NCBI RefSeq assembly: GCF_003710085.1
Contig: NZ_CP033324.1
Coordinates: 682,001 to 746,000, forward strand
Direction of reading: 5' to 3'
Length of the DNA: 64,000 bases
DNA from: Nocardioides pantholopis
GTDB taxonomy: Bacteria; Actinomycetota; Actinomycetes; Propionibacteriales; Nocardioidaceae
The position numbers were made by a program, and so were the translations under genes. Below are positions 43,050 through 52,344 of the stretch, one piece after another (position 1 is the stretch's first letter; each line of letters starts with the position of its first letter). The notes under the pieces are model-generated. The model saw only the letters and a list, made by a program, of their open reading frames with translations. It was not told where the DNA came from and did not search any database.

Positions 43050-44207
43050 ATGAGCACCCTGAAGTTCCACTGGTTCCTCCCCACCAACGGCGGTGACGGC
43101 CGCCAGGTCGTCGGGGGAGGGCACGGCGTCGAGGCCGGCGCCTCCGGCCGGCCCGCGTCGGTGCCCTACCTCGGGCAGATCGCCCGCAGCGCCGAGCAGC
43201 TCGGCTTCGAGGCAGCGCTCACTCCCACCGGCACCTGGTGCGAGGACGCCTGGATCTCCACCGCGATGCTCAGCACGCTCACCGAGCGGCTGAAGTTCCT
43301 GGTCGCGTTCCGGCCCGGGCTCACCGCGCCGTTCCTGGCCGCCCAGATGGCCGGCACGTTCCAGAACCTCTCCGGAGGGCGGCTGCTGCTCAACGTCGTC
43401 ACCGGCGGCGAGAGCCACGAGCAGCGGATGTTCGGCGACTTCGAGGACAAGGACGCCCGCTACGAGCGCTGCGAGGAGTTCCTCCGGGTCGTGCGGGCGC
43501 TGTGGGCGGGGGAGCGGGTGAACCATGCCGGGCGGTACTTCCGGCTCGAGGACGCCGTGCTGGCCCAGCTCCCCGACCCGCTGCCCGAGATCTACTTCGG
43601 CGGCTCCTCGCCCGCCGCGCTCGACGTGGCCGCGCGGCATGCCGACGTCTACCTCACCTGGGGCGAGCCACCCGCCGCGGTGGCGGAGAAGGTGGCGCGG
43701 GTCCGCGCCCTGGCCGCGGAGCACGGGCGCCGGCCGCGGTTCGGCATCCGGCTGCACACGATCGCCCGGGACACCTCCGCGGAGGCCTGGGCCGAGGCCG
43801 ACCGGCTGCTGGCCGCGATCGGCGAGGAGGACATCGCACGGGTCCAGGCCGGCCTGCGGCGCAGCGAGTCCGAGGGCCAGCGCCGGATGCTCGAGCTGAA
43901 CTCGGGGTCCAAGGACGGCCTGGAGATCCACCCGGGCCTGTGGGCCGGGGTCGGGCTGGTGCGCGGCGGGGCCGGCACCGCCATGGTCGGCAGCCACGAC
44001 GAGATCGCCGACCTCGTCGAGGAGTACGCCGCGGCGGGCATCGAGGAGTTCGTGCTCTCGGCCTACCCGCACCTGGAGGGCGCGTACTGGTTCGGCGAGG
44101 GCGTGCTGCCCGAGCTGGCCCGCCGCGGCCTGTGGGAGCACCCCGCGCCGACCGGGCGGGTGACCTCGGCGGTGCCGTTCGGGGCCGGCACCCGGGCCGC
44201 CTCGTGA
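43050..44207 (+). CDS. ssuD: LLM-class flavin-dependent monooxygenase, alkanesulfonate type (SsuD-like)
   Basis: A 385-residue FMNH2-dependent luciferase-like oxygenase. The beginning STLKFHWFLPTNGGDGRQVVGG and the segment GTWCEDAWISTAMLSTLTERLKFLVAFRPG are typical of SsuD/DmsA/SfnG-type enzymes that release sulfite from sulfonates or sulfones. The ATG at 43050 is chosen over an in-frame GTG at 42987, which would fall before the likely transcript start. The GAAAGG ribosome site is suitably spaced. Two flavin reductase genes follow with four-base overlaps and would supply FMNH2. No SsuABC transporter is present. Confidence 0.88.
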   Translation: MSTLKFHWFLPTNGGDGRQVVGGGHGVEAGASGRPASVPYLGQIARSAEQLGFEAALTPTGTWCEDAWISTAMLSTLTERLKFLVAFRPGLTAPFLAAQMAGTFQNLSGGRLLLNVVTGGESHEQRMFGDFEDKDARYERCEEFLRVVRALWAGERVNHAGRYFRLEDAVLAQLPDPLPEIYFGGSSPAALDVAARHADVYLTWGEPPAAVAEKVARVRALAAEHGRRPRFGIRLHTIARDTSAEAWAEADRLLAAIGEEDIARVQAGLRRSESEGQRRMLELNSGSKDGLEIHPGLWAGVGLVRGGAGTAMVGSHDEIADLVEEYAAAGIEEFVLSAYPHLEGAYWFGEGVLPELARRGLWEHPAPTGRVTSAVPFGAGTRAAS

Positions 44208-44707
44208 CCAGCGTCGCGGTCGTCGTCGGGAACCCCAAGCCGGGCAGCCGCACCCTCGCCGCCGCGACGTACGTCGCGCGCGAGCTGGTCGGCGCGGAGC
44301 CCGGCCTGGTGGTCGACCTGGCCACGCTCGGGCCGGCGGTCCTGGACTGGTCCGACGCCGGGGTGGGTGCGCTGGTCGCCGAGGTCGGCGCCGCCGACCT
44401 GGTCGTGGTCGCCAGCCCCACCTACAAGGCCGCCTACACCGGCCTGCTCAAGGTCTTCCTGGACAGGTTCGGGCCCGGCGGGCTCCGCGGGGTCGCCGTG
44501 CCGCTGATGCTCGGCGCGGGCCCGGGGCACGCGCTGGCGCCCGAGCTGACCCTGCGCCCGGTGCTCAGCGAGCTCGGCGCGACGATCCCGGCGCCCGCGC
44601 TGTACGTCCTGGACTCCCGCCACGACGACCCGGCGGCGTACGCCGACTGGCTGCACCTGGCCCGGCTCCGGATCACTCCCCACCTCACGACTGGAGCACC
44701 GGCATGA
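44204..44707 (+). CDS. NADPH-dependent FMN reductase, SsuE/MsuE-like flavodoxin fold
   Basis: A 167-residue flavodoxin-like reductase: VAVVVGNPKPGSRTLAAATYVA at the start binds the FMN phosphate, and VVVASPTYKAAYTGLLKVFLDRFG is the classic FMN_red segment. It would supply reduced FMN to the adjacent monooxygenase. The GTG start overlaps the ssuD stop, and its own stop overlaps the next ATG, so translation of all three is coupled. Confidence 0.92.
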   Translation: MTSVAVVVGNPKPGSRTLAAATYVARELVGAEPGLVVDLATLGPAVLDWSDAGVGALVAEVGAADLVVVASPTYKAAYTGLLKVFLDRFGPGGLRGVAVPLMLGAGPGHALAPELTLRPVLSELGATIPAPALYVLDSRHDDPAAYADWLHLARLRITPHLTTGAPA

Positions 44708-45222
44708 GCCTGACCCCGCTCACCACCAACCAGGACCTCGACCCCGCGCGGCTGCGGGAGGCGTTCGGGATCTTCCCGACCGGCGTCGTGGCCGTGGCCG
44801 CCGAGGTCCAGGGCCGCCTGGTCGGGCTCGCGGCGAGCTCGTTCACCTCGGTGAGCCTGGACCCGCCGCTGGTGTCGTTCTCGGTGGCCAACACCTCGAA
44901 GACCTGGCCGGACCTGCGCCGGGCCGCGCACCTGGGCCTCTCGGTGCTGGCCGACCACCACGGCCAGGCCTGCCGCCAGCTCGCCGGCCCGGTCGCGGAG
45001 CGGTTCGCGGGCCTCGACGTCACCCGGACCGAGGACGGCGCCGTCACCCTCGACGACGCGCTGGTCCGCTACGACACCTCGATCCACGAGGAGGTGGTGG
45101 CCGGCGACCACACGATCGTGCTGCTGCGGCTGCACGGGGTGCAGCACCGCAGCGAGCACACCGACGCCTCGCTGCCGCTGGTCTTCCACCGCAGCGGGTT
45201 CGGCCGGCTCGAGGTCTCCTGA
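44704..45222 (+). CDS. flavin reductase family protein (HpaC/DIM6-like)
   Basis: A 172-residue split-barrel flavin reductase: LREAFGIFPTGVVAVAAEVQGRLVGLAASSFTSVSLDPPLVSFSV is the diagnostic flavin-binding region, with H and D residues near the C-terminus. It represents a second, unrelated reductase fold in the same operon as the flavodoxin-type reductase. One may serve FMN, the other FAD or a different partner. It overlaps the previous gene (ATGA) and ends the operon. Confidence 0.9.
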   Translation: MSLTPLTTNQDLDPARLREAFGIFPTGVVAVAAEVQGRLVGLAASSFTSVSLDPPLVSFSVANTSKTWPDLRRAAHLGLSVLADHHGQACRQLAGPVAERFAGLDVTRTEDGAVTLDDALVRYDTSIHEEVVAGDHTIVLLRLHGVQHRSEHTDASLPLVFHRSGFGRLEVS

Positions 45223-45355
45223 GGCAGGTGCCCCCGGGGAGCGGTGAGATAGCCACCGTCTGGGGCCTGGGTTCGGTGGCAGGCTCACCGCTGGGGCGGG
45301 GGCGGCTGCGCAACCCCTCGCCCGCCGCCGCCCGGCCGCCGCCTACGCTGATCGG

Positions 45356-46771
45356 GTGTCGACGCCACCGCAGCCCCGGGTCGCCGTCGTCGGTGCCGGT
45401 CTGGCCGGACTGGCCGCCGCCCGGGAGCTCGCCGAGGCGGGCTGCGCCGTGGTCGTGCTCGAGGCCGCCGACCGGGTCGGCGGCAAGGTGCGCCGCGCCG
45501 AGGTCGCCGGGACCGTGGTCGACGTCGGTGCCGAGGCGATGCTCAACCGGCGCCCGGAGGGCGTCGACCTGGCCCGCTCGCTCGGCCTGCCGCTGGAGCA
45601 CCCGACCACCGCATCCTCCCGGATCTGGACCCGCGATGCGCTGCGGCCGCTGCCGCGCTCGCTGATGGGGGTCCCGCTGGACCTCGACCAGCTCGCGGCG
45701 TCCGGAGTGCTCAGCGAGGCCGGCCTGGCCCGGGTCCGGCAGGAGCCGGGCCTGCCGCCCGAGGTCCTCGACGCCGACCTCTCGGTCGGCGAGCTCGTCG
45801 ACCGGCGCTTCGGCCCGGAGGTCACCGACCGGCTCGTCGAGCCCCTGCTCGGCGGCGTGTACGCCGGACACGCCCGCGAGCTGTCGGCCCGGGCGGCCGT
45901 TCCGCAGCTGGTCGCGTTCGCCACCCGCGGCTCGGTGCTGGAGCAGGCGGCCGCGATCCCCACCACCTACGACGTGCCGGTCTTCGCCGGGATCCCCGGC
46001 GGCATGGGCCAGCTCGCGGAGGCGGTCGCCCGCGGCCTCGACGTGCGCACCGGCACCACCGTGCGCGCGCTGGAGCGGACGCCGGGCGGCTTCCGGCTGC
46101 TCACCGGGCCGACCACCGCCGAGCAGGCGATCGAGGTCGACGCGGTGGTCCTCGCCACCCCCGCCGCCCCGACCGCCCGGCTGCTCTCGGGCCTCGCCCC
46201 GGGCGCCGCCGCCGAGCTCGCCGGCGTCGAGTACGCCTCGATGGCGGTGGTGAGCCTGGCCTTCCGGGTCGAGGACGCCGCGGTGGTCGACCGGTCCGGG
46301 TCGTCGGGGTTCCTGGTCCCGCCGGTCGACGGGCGCCGGATCAAGGCCGCCACGTTCTCGTTCGCCAAGTGGGGCTGGGTGCGCCGGGCCGGCGCCGAGT
46401 CGGGCGTGGTGCACCTGCGCACCTCCCTGGGCCGGCACCGCGAGGAGGTCGCCCTGCAGGCCGACGACGAGGAGCTGCTAGCGGTCTCGCTGGCCGACCT
46501 GGCCGCGGCGACCGGCCTGACGGCGACCCCCGTCGACGTGCACGTGCAGCGCTGGGGCGGCGGTCTGCCGCAGTACGCCGTGGGCCACCTGGACCGGGTG
46601 GAGCGGATCCGGTCCGAGGTGGGCCGCGTTCCCGGGCTGGCGGTGTGCGGCGCGGCGTACGACGGCGTGGGGATCCCGGCCGTCATCGGCTCCGCCCGCC
46701 GGGCCGCGGCCCAGGTGCTGGAGGACGCCGGGTTCGGTTGCTCCGAGCGCGGGGGGACAATGGAGCCATGA
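45356..46771 (+). CDS. hemY: coproporphyrinogen III oxidase (protoporphyrinogen oxidase HemY/CgoX family)
   Basis: A 471-residue FAD enzyme. [17 protein letters not shown] (15-31) is the dinucleotide-binding motif; [12 protein letters not shown] and the C-terminal [25 protein letters not shown] close the FAD site. In actinobacteria such proteins oxidise coproporphyrinogen III in the coproporphyrin-dependent heme route, consistent with hemQ next door. A TACGCT -10 box (45344-45349) lies 6 bases before the GTG start. Its stop overlaps the ATG of hemQ. Confidence 0.94.
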   Translation: MSTPPQPRVAVVGAGLAGLAAARELAEAGCAVVVLEAADRVGGKVRRAEVAGTVVDVGAEAMLNRRPEGVDLARSLGLPLEHPTTASSRIWTRDALRPLPRSLMGVPLDLDQLAASGVLSEAGLARVRQEPGLPPEVLDADLSVGELVDRRFGPEVTDRLVEPLLGGVYAGHARELSARAAVPQLVAFATRGSVLEQAAAIPTTYDVPVFAGIPGGMGQLAEAVARGLDVRTGTTVRALERTPGGFRLLTGPTTAEQAIEVDAVVLATPAAPTARLLSGLAPGAAAELAGVEYASMAVVSLAFRVEDAAVVDRSGSSGFLVPPVDGRRIKAATFSFAKWGWVRRAGAESGVVHLRTSLGRHREEVALQADDEELLAVSLADLAAATGLTATPVDVHVQRWGGGLPQYAVGHLDRVERIRSEVGRVPGLAVCGAAYDGVGIPAVIGSARRAAAQVLEDAGFGCSERGGTMEP

Positions 46772-47478
46772 GCGACTCCACGTCCAACGCCGCCCGGGTC
46801 CGCGAGATCAACGACGCCATCCGCTACACGATGTGGTCGGTCTTCCGGCTGCGCGACGTCCTCGGCGACGACGCCGACCGTGCGGCCGAGGCCGCCGAGG
46901 TCGAGAAGCTCTTCGCCGACCTGGCCGAGGCCGACGTCGTGGTGCGCGGCACCTACGACGTGAGCGGCCTGCGCGCCGACGCCGACGTGATGGTGTGGAC
47001 CCACGCCACCACCTCCGAGGAGCTCCAGTCGGCCTACCACCGGTTCCGCCGGACCGCCTTCGGCCGGCGCCTGGAGCCGGTCTGGTCGCAGATGGCGCTG
47101 CACCGCCCGGCGGAGTTCAACAAGTCCCACGTGCCGGCCTTCCTCGCCGACGAGGAGCCCAAGCGGCACGTGTCGGTCTATCCGTTCGTGCGCTCCTACG
47201 AGTGGTACCTGCTCCCCGACGAGGAGCGCCGCCGGATGCTGGCCGACCACGGCAAGATGGCGCGCGGCTTCCCCGACGTGCGGGCCAACACCGTGGCGTC
47301 GTTCTCCCTCGGCGACTACGAGTGGATGCTGGCCTTCGAGGCCGACGAGCTGTACCGGATCGTCGACCTGATGCGGCACCTGCGCGGCTCCGAGGCGCGC
47401 CGCCACGTCCGCGAGGAGGTGCCGTTCTACACCGGCGCGCTCGCCTCGATCACCGAGCTGGTCGACCGGCTGCCCTGA
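46768..47478 (+). CDS. hemQ: coproheme decarboxylase HemQ (chlorite dismutase family)
   Basis: A 236-residue member of the chlorite dismutase-like family without an extra domain. [37 protein letters not shown] contains the active-site Tyr/Trp strip and the proximal heme His of actinobacterial HemQ. It converts coproheme to heme b using peroxide as the last step of the coproporphyrin pathway. It overlaps hemY (ATGA), forming a heme-completion operon. A ferrochelatase gene is not in the window. Confidence 0.95.
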   Translation: MSDSTSNAARVREINDAIRYTMWSVFRLRDVLGDDADRAAEAAEVEKLFADLAEADVVVRGTYDVSGLRADADVMVWTHATTSEELQSAYHRFRRTAFGRRLEPVWSQMALHRPAEFNKSHVPAFLADEEPKRHVSVYPFVRSYEWYLLPDEERRRMLADHGKMARGFPDVRANTVASFSLGDYEWMLAFEADELYRIVDLMRHLRGSEARRHVREEVPFYTGALASITELVDRLP

Positions 47479-47490
47479 GCGGGCCGCGCC

Positions 47491-48855
47491 TCAGAGCGCG
47501 TGGTTGGGGACGAACCGCCGAGCCGGGTCGTACCGGTCGCGCAGGGCGGCCAGGCGTGCCCAGTCCTCCCCGTCGACCAGGCGGCTGGCCTGGACCCGGC
47601 GCTCGGTGAAGGTCGCGACCAGGCCGGGGACCGACCAGGGGGCCAGTGCTGCGACGACAGTGGCCGCCGCCTGCCGGGCCGGGCCCGCCGCCTCGGGCGT
47701 CGGGGCCGTCGCGATGCAGAACACGGAGTAGTCGCCGGGCAGCGCCGAGAGCGCCCCGCCGGCCGGGCCCGGCCGGGCCAGGGCCCCGCCGAGGTGACGG
47801 ACCTCGGTGACGGTCAGCCCCGAGCTGGTGCCGGGGCCGACCTGCCCGAGGAGCGCGGCGAGCGCCGCGTCGTCGAGGGGCCCCAGCACTGTGTGGTCGG
47901 AGACGGCGGGCGTCGGGCCGGGCGGGTCCAGGTGCACGTCGAGCAGCTCCGCCGCCGGGATCCGTCCGAAGGTGTCGATCTCGGGCTCCAGCGCGCGCAG
48001 CGGCGCCAGCAGCGACGCGGCGTGCTCGTCGTCCTCCAGCACGGCGCCGTCGATGATGACCAGGTCCCGTCCGGACAGGAACGGCGGCAGCTGCGGCAGC
48101 GGCGGCAGGCTGAGCACCCGCAGCACGGTGGTCGCGGTCTCCGGGGCGGTCCGCGTCCACGCGGCCCACGCCGCGAGCACCTCGGGCGCGCGCTCCCGGT
48201 CCCACAGCAGCATGCCGGCGTACACGTCCGCGTAGGGCAGCAGGTCGAGCTCGATCGCGACGACGACGCCGAAGTTGGCGGCGCCACCGCCGCGCAGTGC
48301 CCAGAACAGGTCGGGGTGCTCGGTGGCGTCGGCCCGGACGAGCTCGCCATCGGCGGTGACGAGCTCGACCGCGCGCACCGAGCCGGCCGCGAGGCCGTGG
48401 CGGCGGGCGTAGAACGACAGCCCGCCGGAGAGCACGTAGCCGGGGAGCGCCACGTCGGGGGCGCTGCCGTGCAGGGCCGTCAGCCCGTGCTCGGCCGTCG
48501 CCGCGACGACGTCGCGCCACGGGGTCGCGCCGATCACCCGGGCGGTGCGGGCCACCGGGTCGACGCTGACCCCGGAGAGCTCGGAGAGCCGCAGCAGCAC
48601 CACGTCGTCCAGGTCCTGCTCGGCGAGCGGACCGACCCCGTGGCCGGTGCTCAGCGGGGCGACGCGCAGCCCGGCGCGGCCGGCGTCGCCGACGAGGTCT
48701 GCGACCTCCTCGACGGTGCGGGGCACCGCGACGACGGCCGGTCGCAGGTCGACGCTGAGGTTCCACGGCGTGCGGGCGGCGTCGTACCCGGGATCTCCGG
48801 GCAGGTACAGCTCGCAGGAGCTACGGAGGCGGGTGGCGGGATCGGTCTCGGTCAT
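47491..48855 (-). CDS. FAD-linked oxidoreductase, berberine-bridge-enzyme-like
   Basis: A 454-residue flavoprotein with an FAD-binding PCMH domain (AVPRTVEEVADLVGDAGRAGLRVAPLSTGHGVGP, the His being a candidate covalent FAD ligand; GYVLSGGLSFYARRHGLAAG) and the BBE C-terminal motif LAALRDRYDPARRFVPNHAL. Such enzymes oxidise sugars, aromatics or secondary metabolites; none is indicated here. GGGAGG precedes the ATG. The 104-base spacer to msrB shows no other gene. It converges with hemQ. Confidence 0.9.
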   Translation of the reverse strand: MTETDPATRLRSSCELYLPGDPGYDAARTPWNLSVDLRPAVVAVPRTVEEVADLVGDAGRAGLRVAPLSTGHGVGPLAEQDLDDVVLLRLSELSGVSVDPVARTARVIGATPWRDVVAATAEHGLTALHGSAPDVALPGYVLSGGLSFYARRHGLAAGSVRAVELVTADGELVRADATEHPDLFWALRGGGAANFGVVVAIELDLLPYADVYAGMLLWDRERAPEVLAAWAAWTRTAPETATTVLRVLSLPPLPQLPPFLSGRDLVIIDGAVLEDDEHAASLLAPLRALEPEIDTFGRIPAAELLDVHLDPPGPTPAVSDHTVLGPLDDAALAALLGQVGPGTSSGLTVTEVRHLGGALARPGPAGGALSALPGDYSVFCIATAPTPEAAGPARQAAATVVAALAPWSVPGLVATFTERRVQASRLVDGEDWARLAALRDRYDPARRFVPNHAL

Positions 48856-48959
48856 GGTGCCTCCCTCGAGGCCTCGGGATCGCTGGCGACCTGGCACCAG
48901 CAGTGTCAGTCGCCGCTGGCGCGCGGCGCATCCCGTTTACCGAGGGTGGCGCGACCGGG

Positions 48960-49364
48960 TCAGGACCGGTCGGCGGGCTCCAGGGTCAGGCTGACCGAGT
49001 TGATGCAGTACCGGTCCCCGGTGGGCGTGCCGTAGCCGTCGGGGAAGACGTGCCCGAGGTGGGAGCCGCAGCTGGCGCACCGGACCTCGACCCGCTTCAT
49101 CCCGTGCGAGGTGTCCTCGATGTACTCGATCGTGTCGGTGATCGGCTGGTAGAACGACGGCCAGCCGCACCCGGAGTGGAACTTGGTGTCGGACTCGAAG
49201 AGCTTGGCCTCGCAGGCCTTGCAGCGGTAGATGCCGGTGGTCTCGGTGTCGTTGTACTCGCCGGTGAACGGCCGCTCGGTGCCGGCCTGCCGCAGGACGG
49301 CGTACTCCTCGGGCGAGAGCTCCTCGCGCCACTGCTCGTCGGTCTTCTCCACGTCGTAGGCCAT
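48960..49364 (-). CDS. msrB: peptide-methionine (R)-S-oxide reductase MsrB
   Basis: A 134-residue methionine sulfoxide reductase B that repairs oxidised methionine. Zinc cysteines C48/C51 and C96/C99, the catalytic C120 (RYCINSVSL) and C66 (GCGWPSF) as possible resolving residue are present. A TAGTCT -10 box (complement of 49372-49377) ends 7 bases before the ATG, indicating a leaderless mRNA. In many actinobacteria msrB lies near hemQ, as here, although the BBE-type gene separates them. Confidence 0.96.
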   Translation of the reverse strand: MAYDVEKTDEQWREELSPEEYAVLRQAGTERPFTGEYNDTETTGIYRCKACEAKLFESDTKFHSGCGWPSFYQPITDTIEYIEDTSHGMKRVEVRCASCGSHLGHVFPDGYGTPTGDRYCINSVSLTLEPADRS

Positions 49365-49510
49365 GGCCCCCAGACTAGTCCGGTGGCGGGCGCCGGCGAA
49401 TCCGCTCAGCCTCGGCCGGCGCCGGCCGATCGGGAGCGTCGGAGGAGGGGTGTGCCCTCCTGCGCGGCCGTCGGCGACCGCCTCGGTGCGCCGGCACGGA
49501 GGAGAGCCCG

Positions 49511-51106
49511 ATGGACCAGCACCTGACTGTCGCACGCCGGATCGGCCTGGGATTCCTCGTGGTCGTGCTCGCCATGGTCGCCGTCGTGGGCGTCGCCGTG
49601 GTGAAGGTGGCGAGCATCGAGGACCATCTCGCCGTCATCAACGACGAGAACGCCGTCAAGCAGCGCCACGCCATGGACTGGCGGGGCAGCGTGCACGACC
49701 GGGCCATCGCGCTGCGCGACGTCGTGCTCGCCCCCGACGCCGCCTCCCGGCGGCGGGAGGTGACGACGATCGACGCGCTCGCGGCGGACTACCGCGCCGC
49801 CGAGGCGCCGATGGCGGCGCTCTTCGCCGAGTCCGGCAGCGGCAGCGCCGCGGAGCGGGAGGCGCTGGCCGAGATCGACGCCGTCCAGTCGCGGACCCTC
49901 CCGCTGATCGACGCGGTGGTCGAGCTGAGCGCCGAGGGGCGCCAGGACGATGCGGCGCGGCTGCTCGCCCGGGAGGCCAAGCCGGCGTTCGTGGAGTGGC
50001 TCGGCGCCATCAACGCGTTCCTCGACGTCGAGGCCGACCTGAGCGCTGCTGAGACCGCGTCGGCCCGCGACGAGGCCAGCGGGTTCTTCGTGACGATCAC
50101 GCTGCTCTTCCTGCTCGCGGTCGCGGTCGCGCTGGTCGCGGGCTGGCGGACCACCCGGACCGTCGTCCGGCCGCTGGCCGAGGCCCGCGCGGTCCTCGCC
50201 GACGTCGCCACCGGCGACCTGACCCGCCGGATCGAGGTGGGCCGCCACGACGAGGTGGGGGCGATGGCGACCTCGGTGAACATCGCCCTGGACAGCATGG
50301 CCGCGGTGATCGGCGACCTCTCCGAGAGCGCCCGGCGGCTGGGCCGCACCAGCGACGACGTCGGCAGCGTCGCGGCGGCCCTGGGCAGCACGGCCGCCGA
50401 GTCCTCGACCCAGGCGACAGTGGTGGCTGCGGCCGCCGAGGAGGTCTCGCGGAATGTGTCGACGGTGGCGGCGGGTGCGGAGCAGATGGGTGCGTCTATT
50501 CGGGAGATTGCGCATTCGGCGAATGAGGCGGCGCGGGTGGCGTCGTTGGCGGTGGCGTCGGTGGAGTCGACGAATGTGACGGTGTCGCGGTTGGGGGAGT
50601 CGTCGGTGGAGATCGGGAATGTGGTGAAGGTGATCACCTCGATTGCGGAGCAGACGAATTTGTTGGCGTTGAACGCGACGATCGAGGCGGCGCGGGCTGG
50701 GGAGGCTGGTAAGGGGTTCGCGGTGGTGGCGAACGAGGTGAAGGAGCTGGCGCAGGAGACGGCGCGGGCGACGGGGGATATTGCGCGGCGGGTGGAGGCT
50801 ATTCAGTCGGATTCGGGTGGTGCGGTGGCGGCGATCGGGGAGATTGCGGGGATCATCGCCTCGATCAATGACTATCAGTTGACGATCGCGTCGGCGGTGG
50901 AGGAGCAGACGGCGACGACGAATGAGATGTCGCGCAATGTCGCGGAGGCGTCCACCGGGGTCAGCCAGATCGCCGAGCACCTCGGCGGGCTCGCCCAGTC
51001 CGCGCACGCCACCAGCGGGTCCGCCGGGGACTCCCAGGCCGCCGCCCGGGAGCTGGCCGAGGTCACCGCGCACCTGCACGGGCTGGTCCGGGGCTTCCGC
51101 TGCTGA
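49511..51106 (+). CDS. methyl-accepting chemotaxis protein
   Basis: A 531-residue chemoreceptor with TM1 (about 11-33), a four-helix-bundle-like extracellular sensor (34-188), TM2 (190-212), HAMP and a signalling domain. The hairpin tip [36 protein letters not shown] is at about 375-410. The DNA of the signalling domain (about 50,449-50,945) uses many T- and G-ending codons (AAT, GGG, TTG, ATT), unlike the C-rich codons before and after it, with sharp borders. No other che or fla genes are present, so this is a scattered receptor feeding an array encoded elsewhere. Confidence 0.94.
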   Translation: MDQHLTVARRIGLGFLVVVLAMVAVVGVAVVKVASIEDHLAVINDENAVKQRHAMDWRGSVHDRAIALRDVVLAPDAASRRREVTTIDALAADYRAAEAPMAALFAESGSGSAAEREALAEIDAVQSRTLPLIDAVVELSAEGRQDDAARLLAREAKPAFVEWLGAINAFLDVEADLSAAETASARDEASGFFVTITLLFLLAVAVALVAGWRTTRTVVRPLAEARAVLADVATGDLTRRIEVGRHDEVGAMATSVNIALDSMAAVIGDLSESARRLGRTSDDVGSVAAALGSTAAESSTQATVVAAAAEEVSRNVSTVAAGAEQMGASIREIAHSANEAARVASLAVASVESTNVTVSRLGESSVEIGNVVKVITSIAEQTNLLALNATIEAARAGEAGKGFAVVANEVKELAQETARATGDIARRVEAIQSDSGGAVAAIGEIAGIIASINDYQLTIASAVEEQTATTNEMSRNVAEASTGVSQIAEHLGGLAQSAHATSGSAGDSQAAARELAEVTAHLHGLVRGFRC

Positions 51107-51156
51107 CCGTGCCGCTGGTCATGCCGGCGTCCGGGGCGATGCCCTAGCGTGTCGCC

Positions 51157-52239
51157 ATGGCGAAGACCGCAGCGGCCGAGGTGCAGGCGGGCGGGCGCGC
51201 GGTCCGCGTCTCGAGCCCGGACCGGGTGATCTACGAGGCCACCGACACGACGCCCGAGGTCACCAAGCTGATGGTCGCGGAGTACGTCGCGAGCGTCGAG
51301 GACGGCCTGATGCGGGCGTTGCGCGACCGGCCCACGGCCCTGGAGCGGTGGCCCTCCGGCGTACGCCCGGGGATGCGGCTGGCCACCGGTCCGCAGGACC
51401 GCGACGCCGAGGCGTTCTACCAGAAGCGGGTCCCCAAGGGCGCCCCCGACTACCTCGAGACGGTGCAGGTCACGTTTCCCTCCGGCCGGACCGCCGACGA
51501 GATCTGCCCGACCGAGATCGCGGTCCCGGTCTGGTGCGCGCAGATGGGCGCGCTGACCTTCCACCCGTGGCCGGTCCGGCGCGGGGACGTCGACCACCCC
51601 GACGAGCTGCGGATCGACCTCGACCCCCAGCCGGGCACCGCCTTCACCGACGCGGTGCGCGTCGCCGGGGTCGCCAAGGAGCTGCTCGAGGAGCTCGGGC
51701 TGGTCGGCTTCCCGAAGACGTCGGGGAACCGCGGCGTGCACATCTACGTACGGATCGAGCCGCGCTGGGAGTTCACCGACCTGCGGCACGCCGCGATCGG
51801 GCTCGGGCGGGAGCTGGAGAAGCGCGACGACGCCGTGACGGTGAACTGGTGGAAGGAGGAGCGCGGGGAGCGGATCTTCGTCGACTACAACCAGAACAAC
51901 CGGGACCGGACCATCGCCTCGGCGTACTCCCTGCGGCCGCAGCCGGGGGCCCCGGTCTCGACCCCGCTCACCTGGGCCGAGCTGGCCGAGCTCGACGACC
52001 CCCGCGGCCTGAACCTGTTCACGGTGCCGGACCGGCTCGCCGACGGCGACCCGTGGGCCGGCATCGACGAGACGGCGTACTCCCTGGACCCGCTGCTGGC
52101 GCTGTGGGAGGAGCAGGGCGCGGTCGAGCTCAGCTTCCCGCCGGACTACCCGAAGATGCCCGGCGAGCCGCCGCGGGTGCAGCCGAGCAAGAAGGTCGCC
52201 GAGCACTGGGACGAGGACGGCCAGCGGCGTCCGGACTGA
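51157..52239 (+). CDS. LigD-type NHEJ polymerase (primase-polymerase domain), standalone
   Basis: A 360-residue archaeo-eukaryotic primase-like polymerase corresponding to the POL domain of LigD (mycobacterial PolD type). The catalytic aspartates are in LRIDLDPQPG, followed by FPKTSGNRGVHIYVRIE and IFVDYNQNNRDRTIASAYSLRP. It fills or extends ends during non-homologous end joining and favours ribonucleotides. A TAGCGT -10 box (51145-51150) ends 6 bases before the ATG. The matching ligase (LigC) is encoded convergently 0.9 kb away. Ku is not in the window. Confidence 0.94.
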   Translation: MAKTAAAEVQAGGRAVRVSSPDRVIYEATDTTPEVTKLMVAEYVASVEDGLMRALRDRPTALERWPSGVRPGMRLATGPQDRDAEAFYQKRVPKGAPDYLETVQVTFPSGRTADEICPTEIAVPVWCAQMGALTFHPWPVRRGDVDHPDELRIDLDPQPGTAFTDAVRVAGVAKELLEELGLVGFPKTSGNRGVHIYVRIEPRWEFTDLRHAAIGLGRELEKRDDAVTVNWWKEERGERIFVDYNQNNRDRTIASAYSLRPQPGAPVSTPLTWAELAELDDPRGLNLFTVPDRLADGDPWAGIDETAYSLDPLLALWEEQGAVELSFPPDYPKMPGEPPRVQPSKKVAEHWDEDGQRRPD

Positions 52240-52240
52240 G

Positions 52241-52294
52241 ATGCAGCCGGAGATGCAGCCGGAGATGCAGCCGGAAATGCAGCCGGAAATGCAG
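52241..52294 (+). repeat. 12-bp tandem repeat, about 4.5 copies
   Basis: Four full copies of ATGCAGCCGGAG/A begin right after the polymerase stop codon, followed by a partial fifth. In frame they would read Met-Gln-Pro-Glu, but the downstream frame is not gene-like. The unit shares its AGCCGGA core with the coding repeat at 25,401. Confidence 0.85.
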
Positions 52295-52344
52295 AAGGAC
52301 CCGCACTGGCGCAGTCCCCCCGGATGCGCTTCGTGCGGGTCCTT
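52295..52344 (+). terminator. 12-bp stem terminator-like hairpin
   Basis: Arms 52295-52306 and 52333-52344 are perfectly complementary (12 bp). Inside the loop a further GCGCA/TGCGC can pair. The right arm runs into CCTTTCC. This likely ends the polymerase transcript. Confidence 0.75.

Noticed and set aside
42985-43053. A 22-codon upstream ORF (MCSNLIDINGYP...) whose TGA overlaps the ssuD ATG, as a possible cysteine-sensing leader peptide
   Set aside because: The best promoter candidate would start transcription around 43,005, after its ATG; it has only one Cys and no ribosome site.
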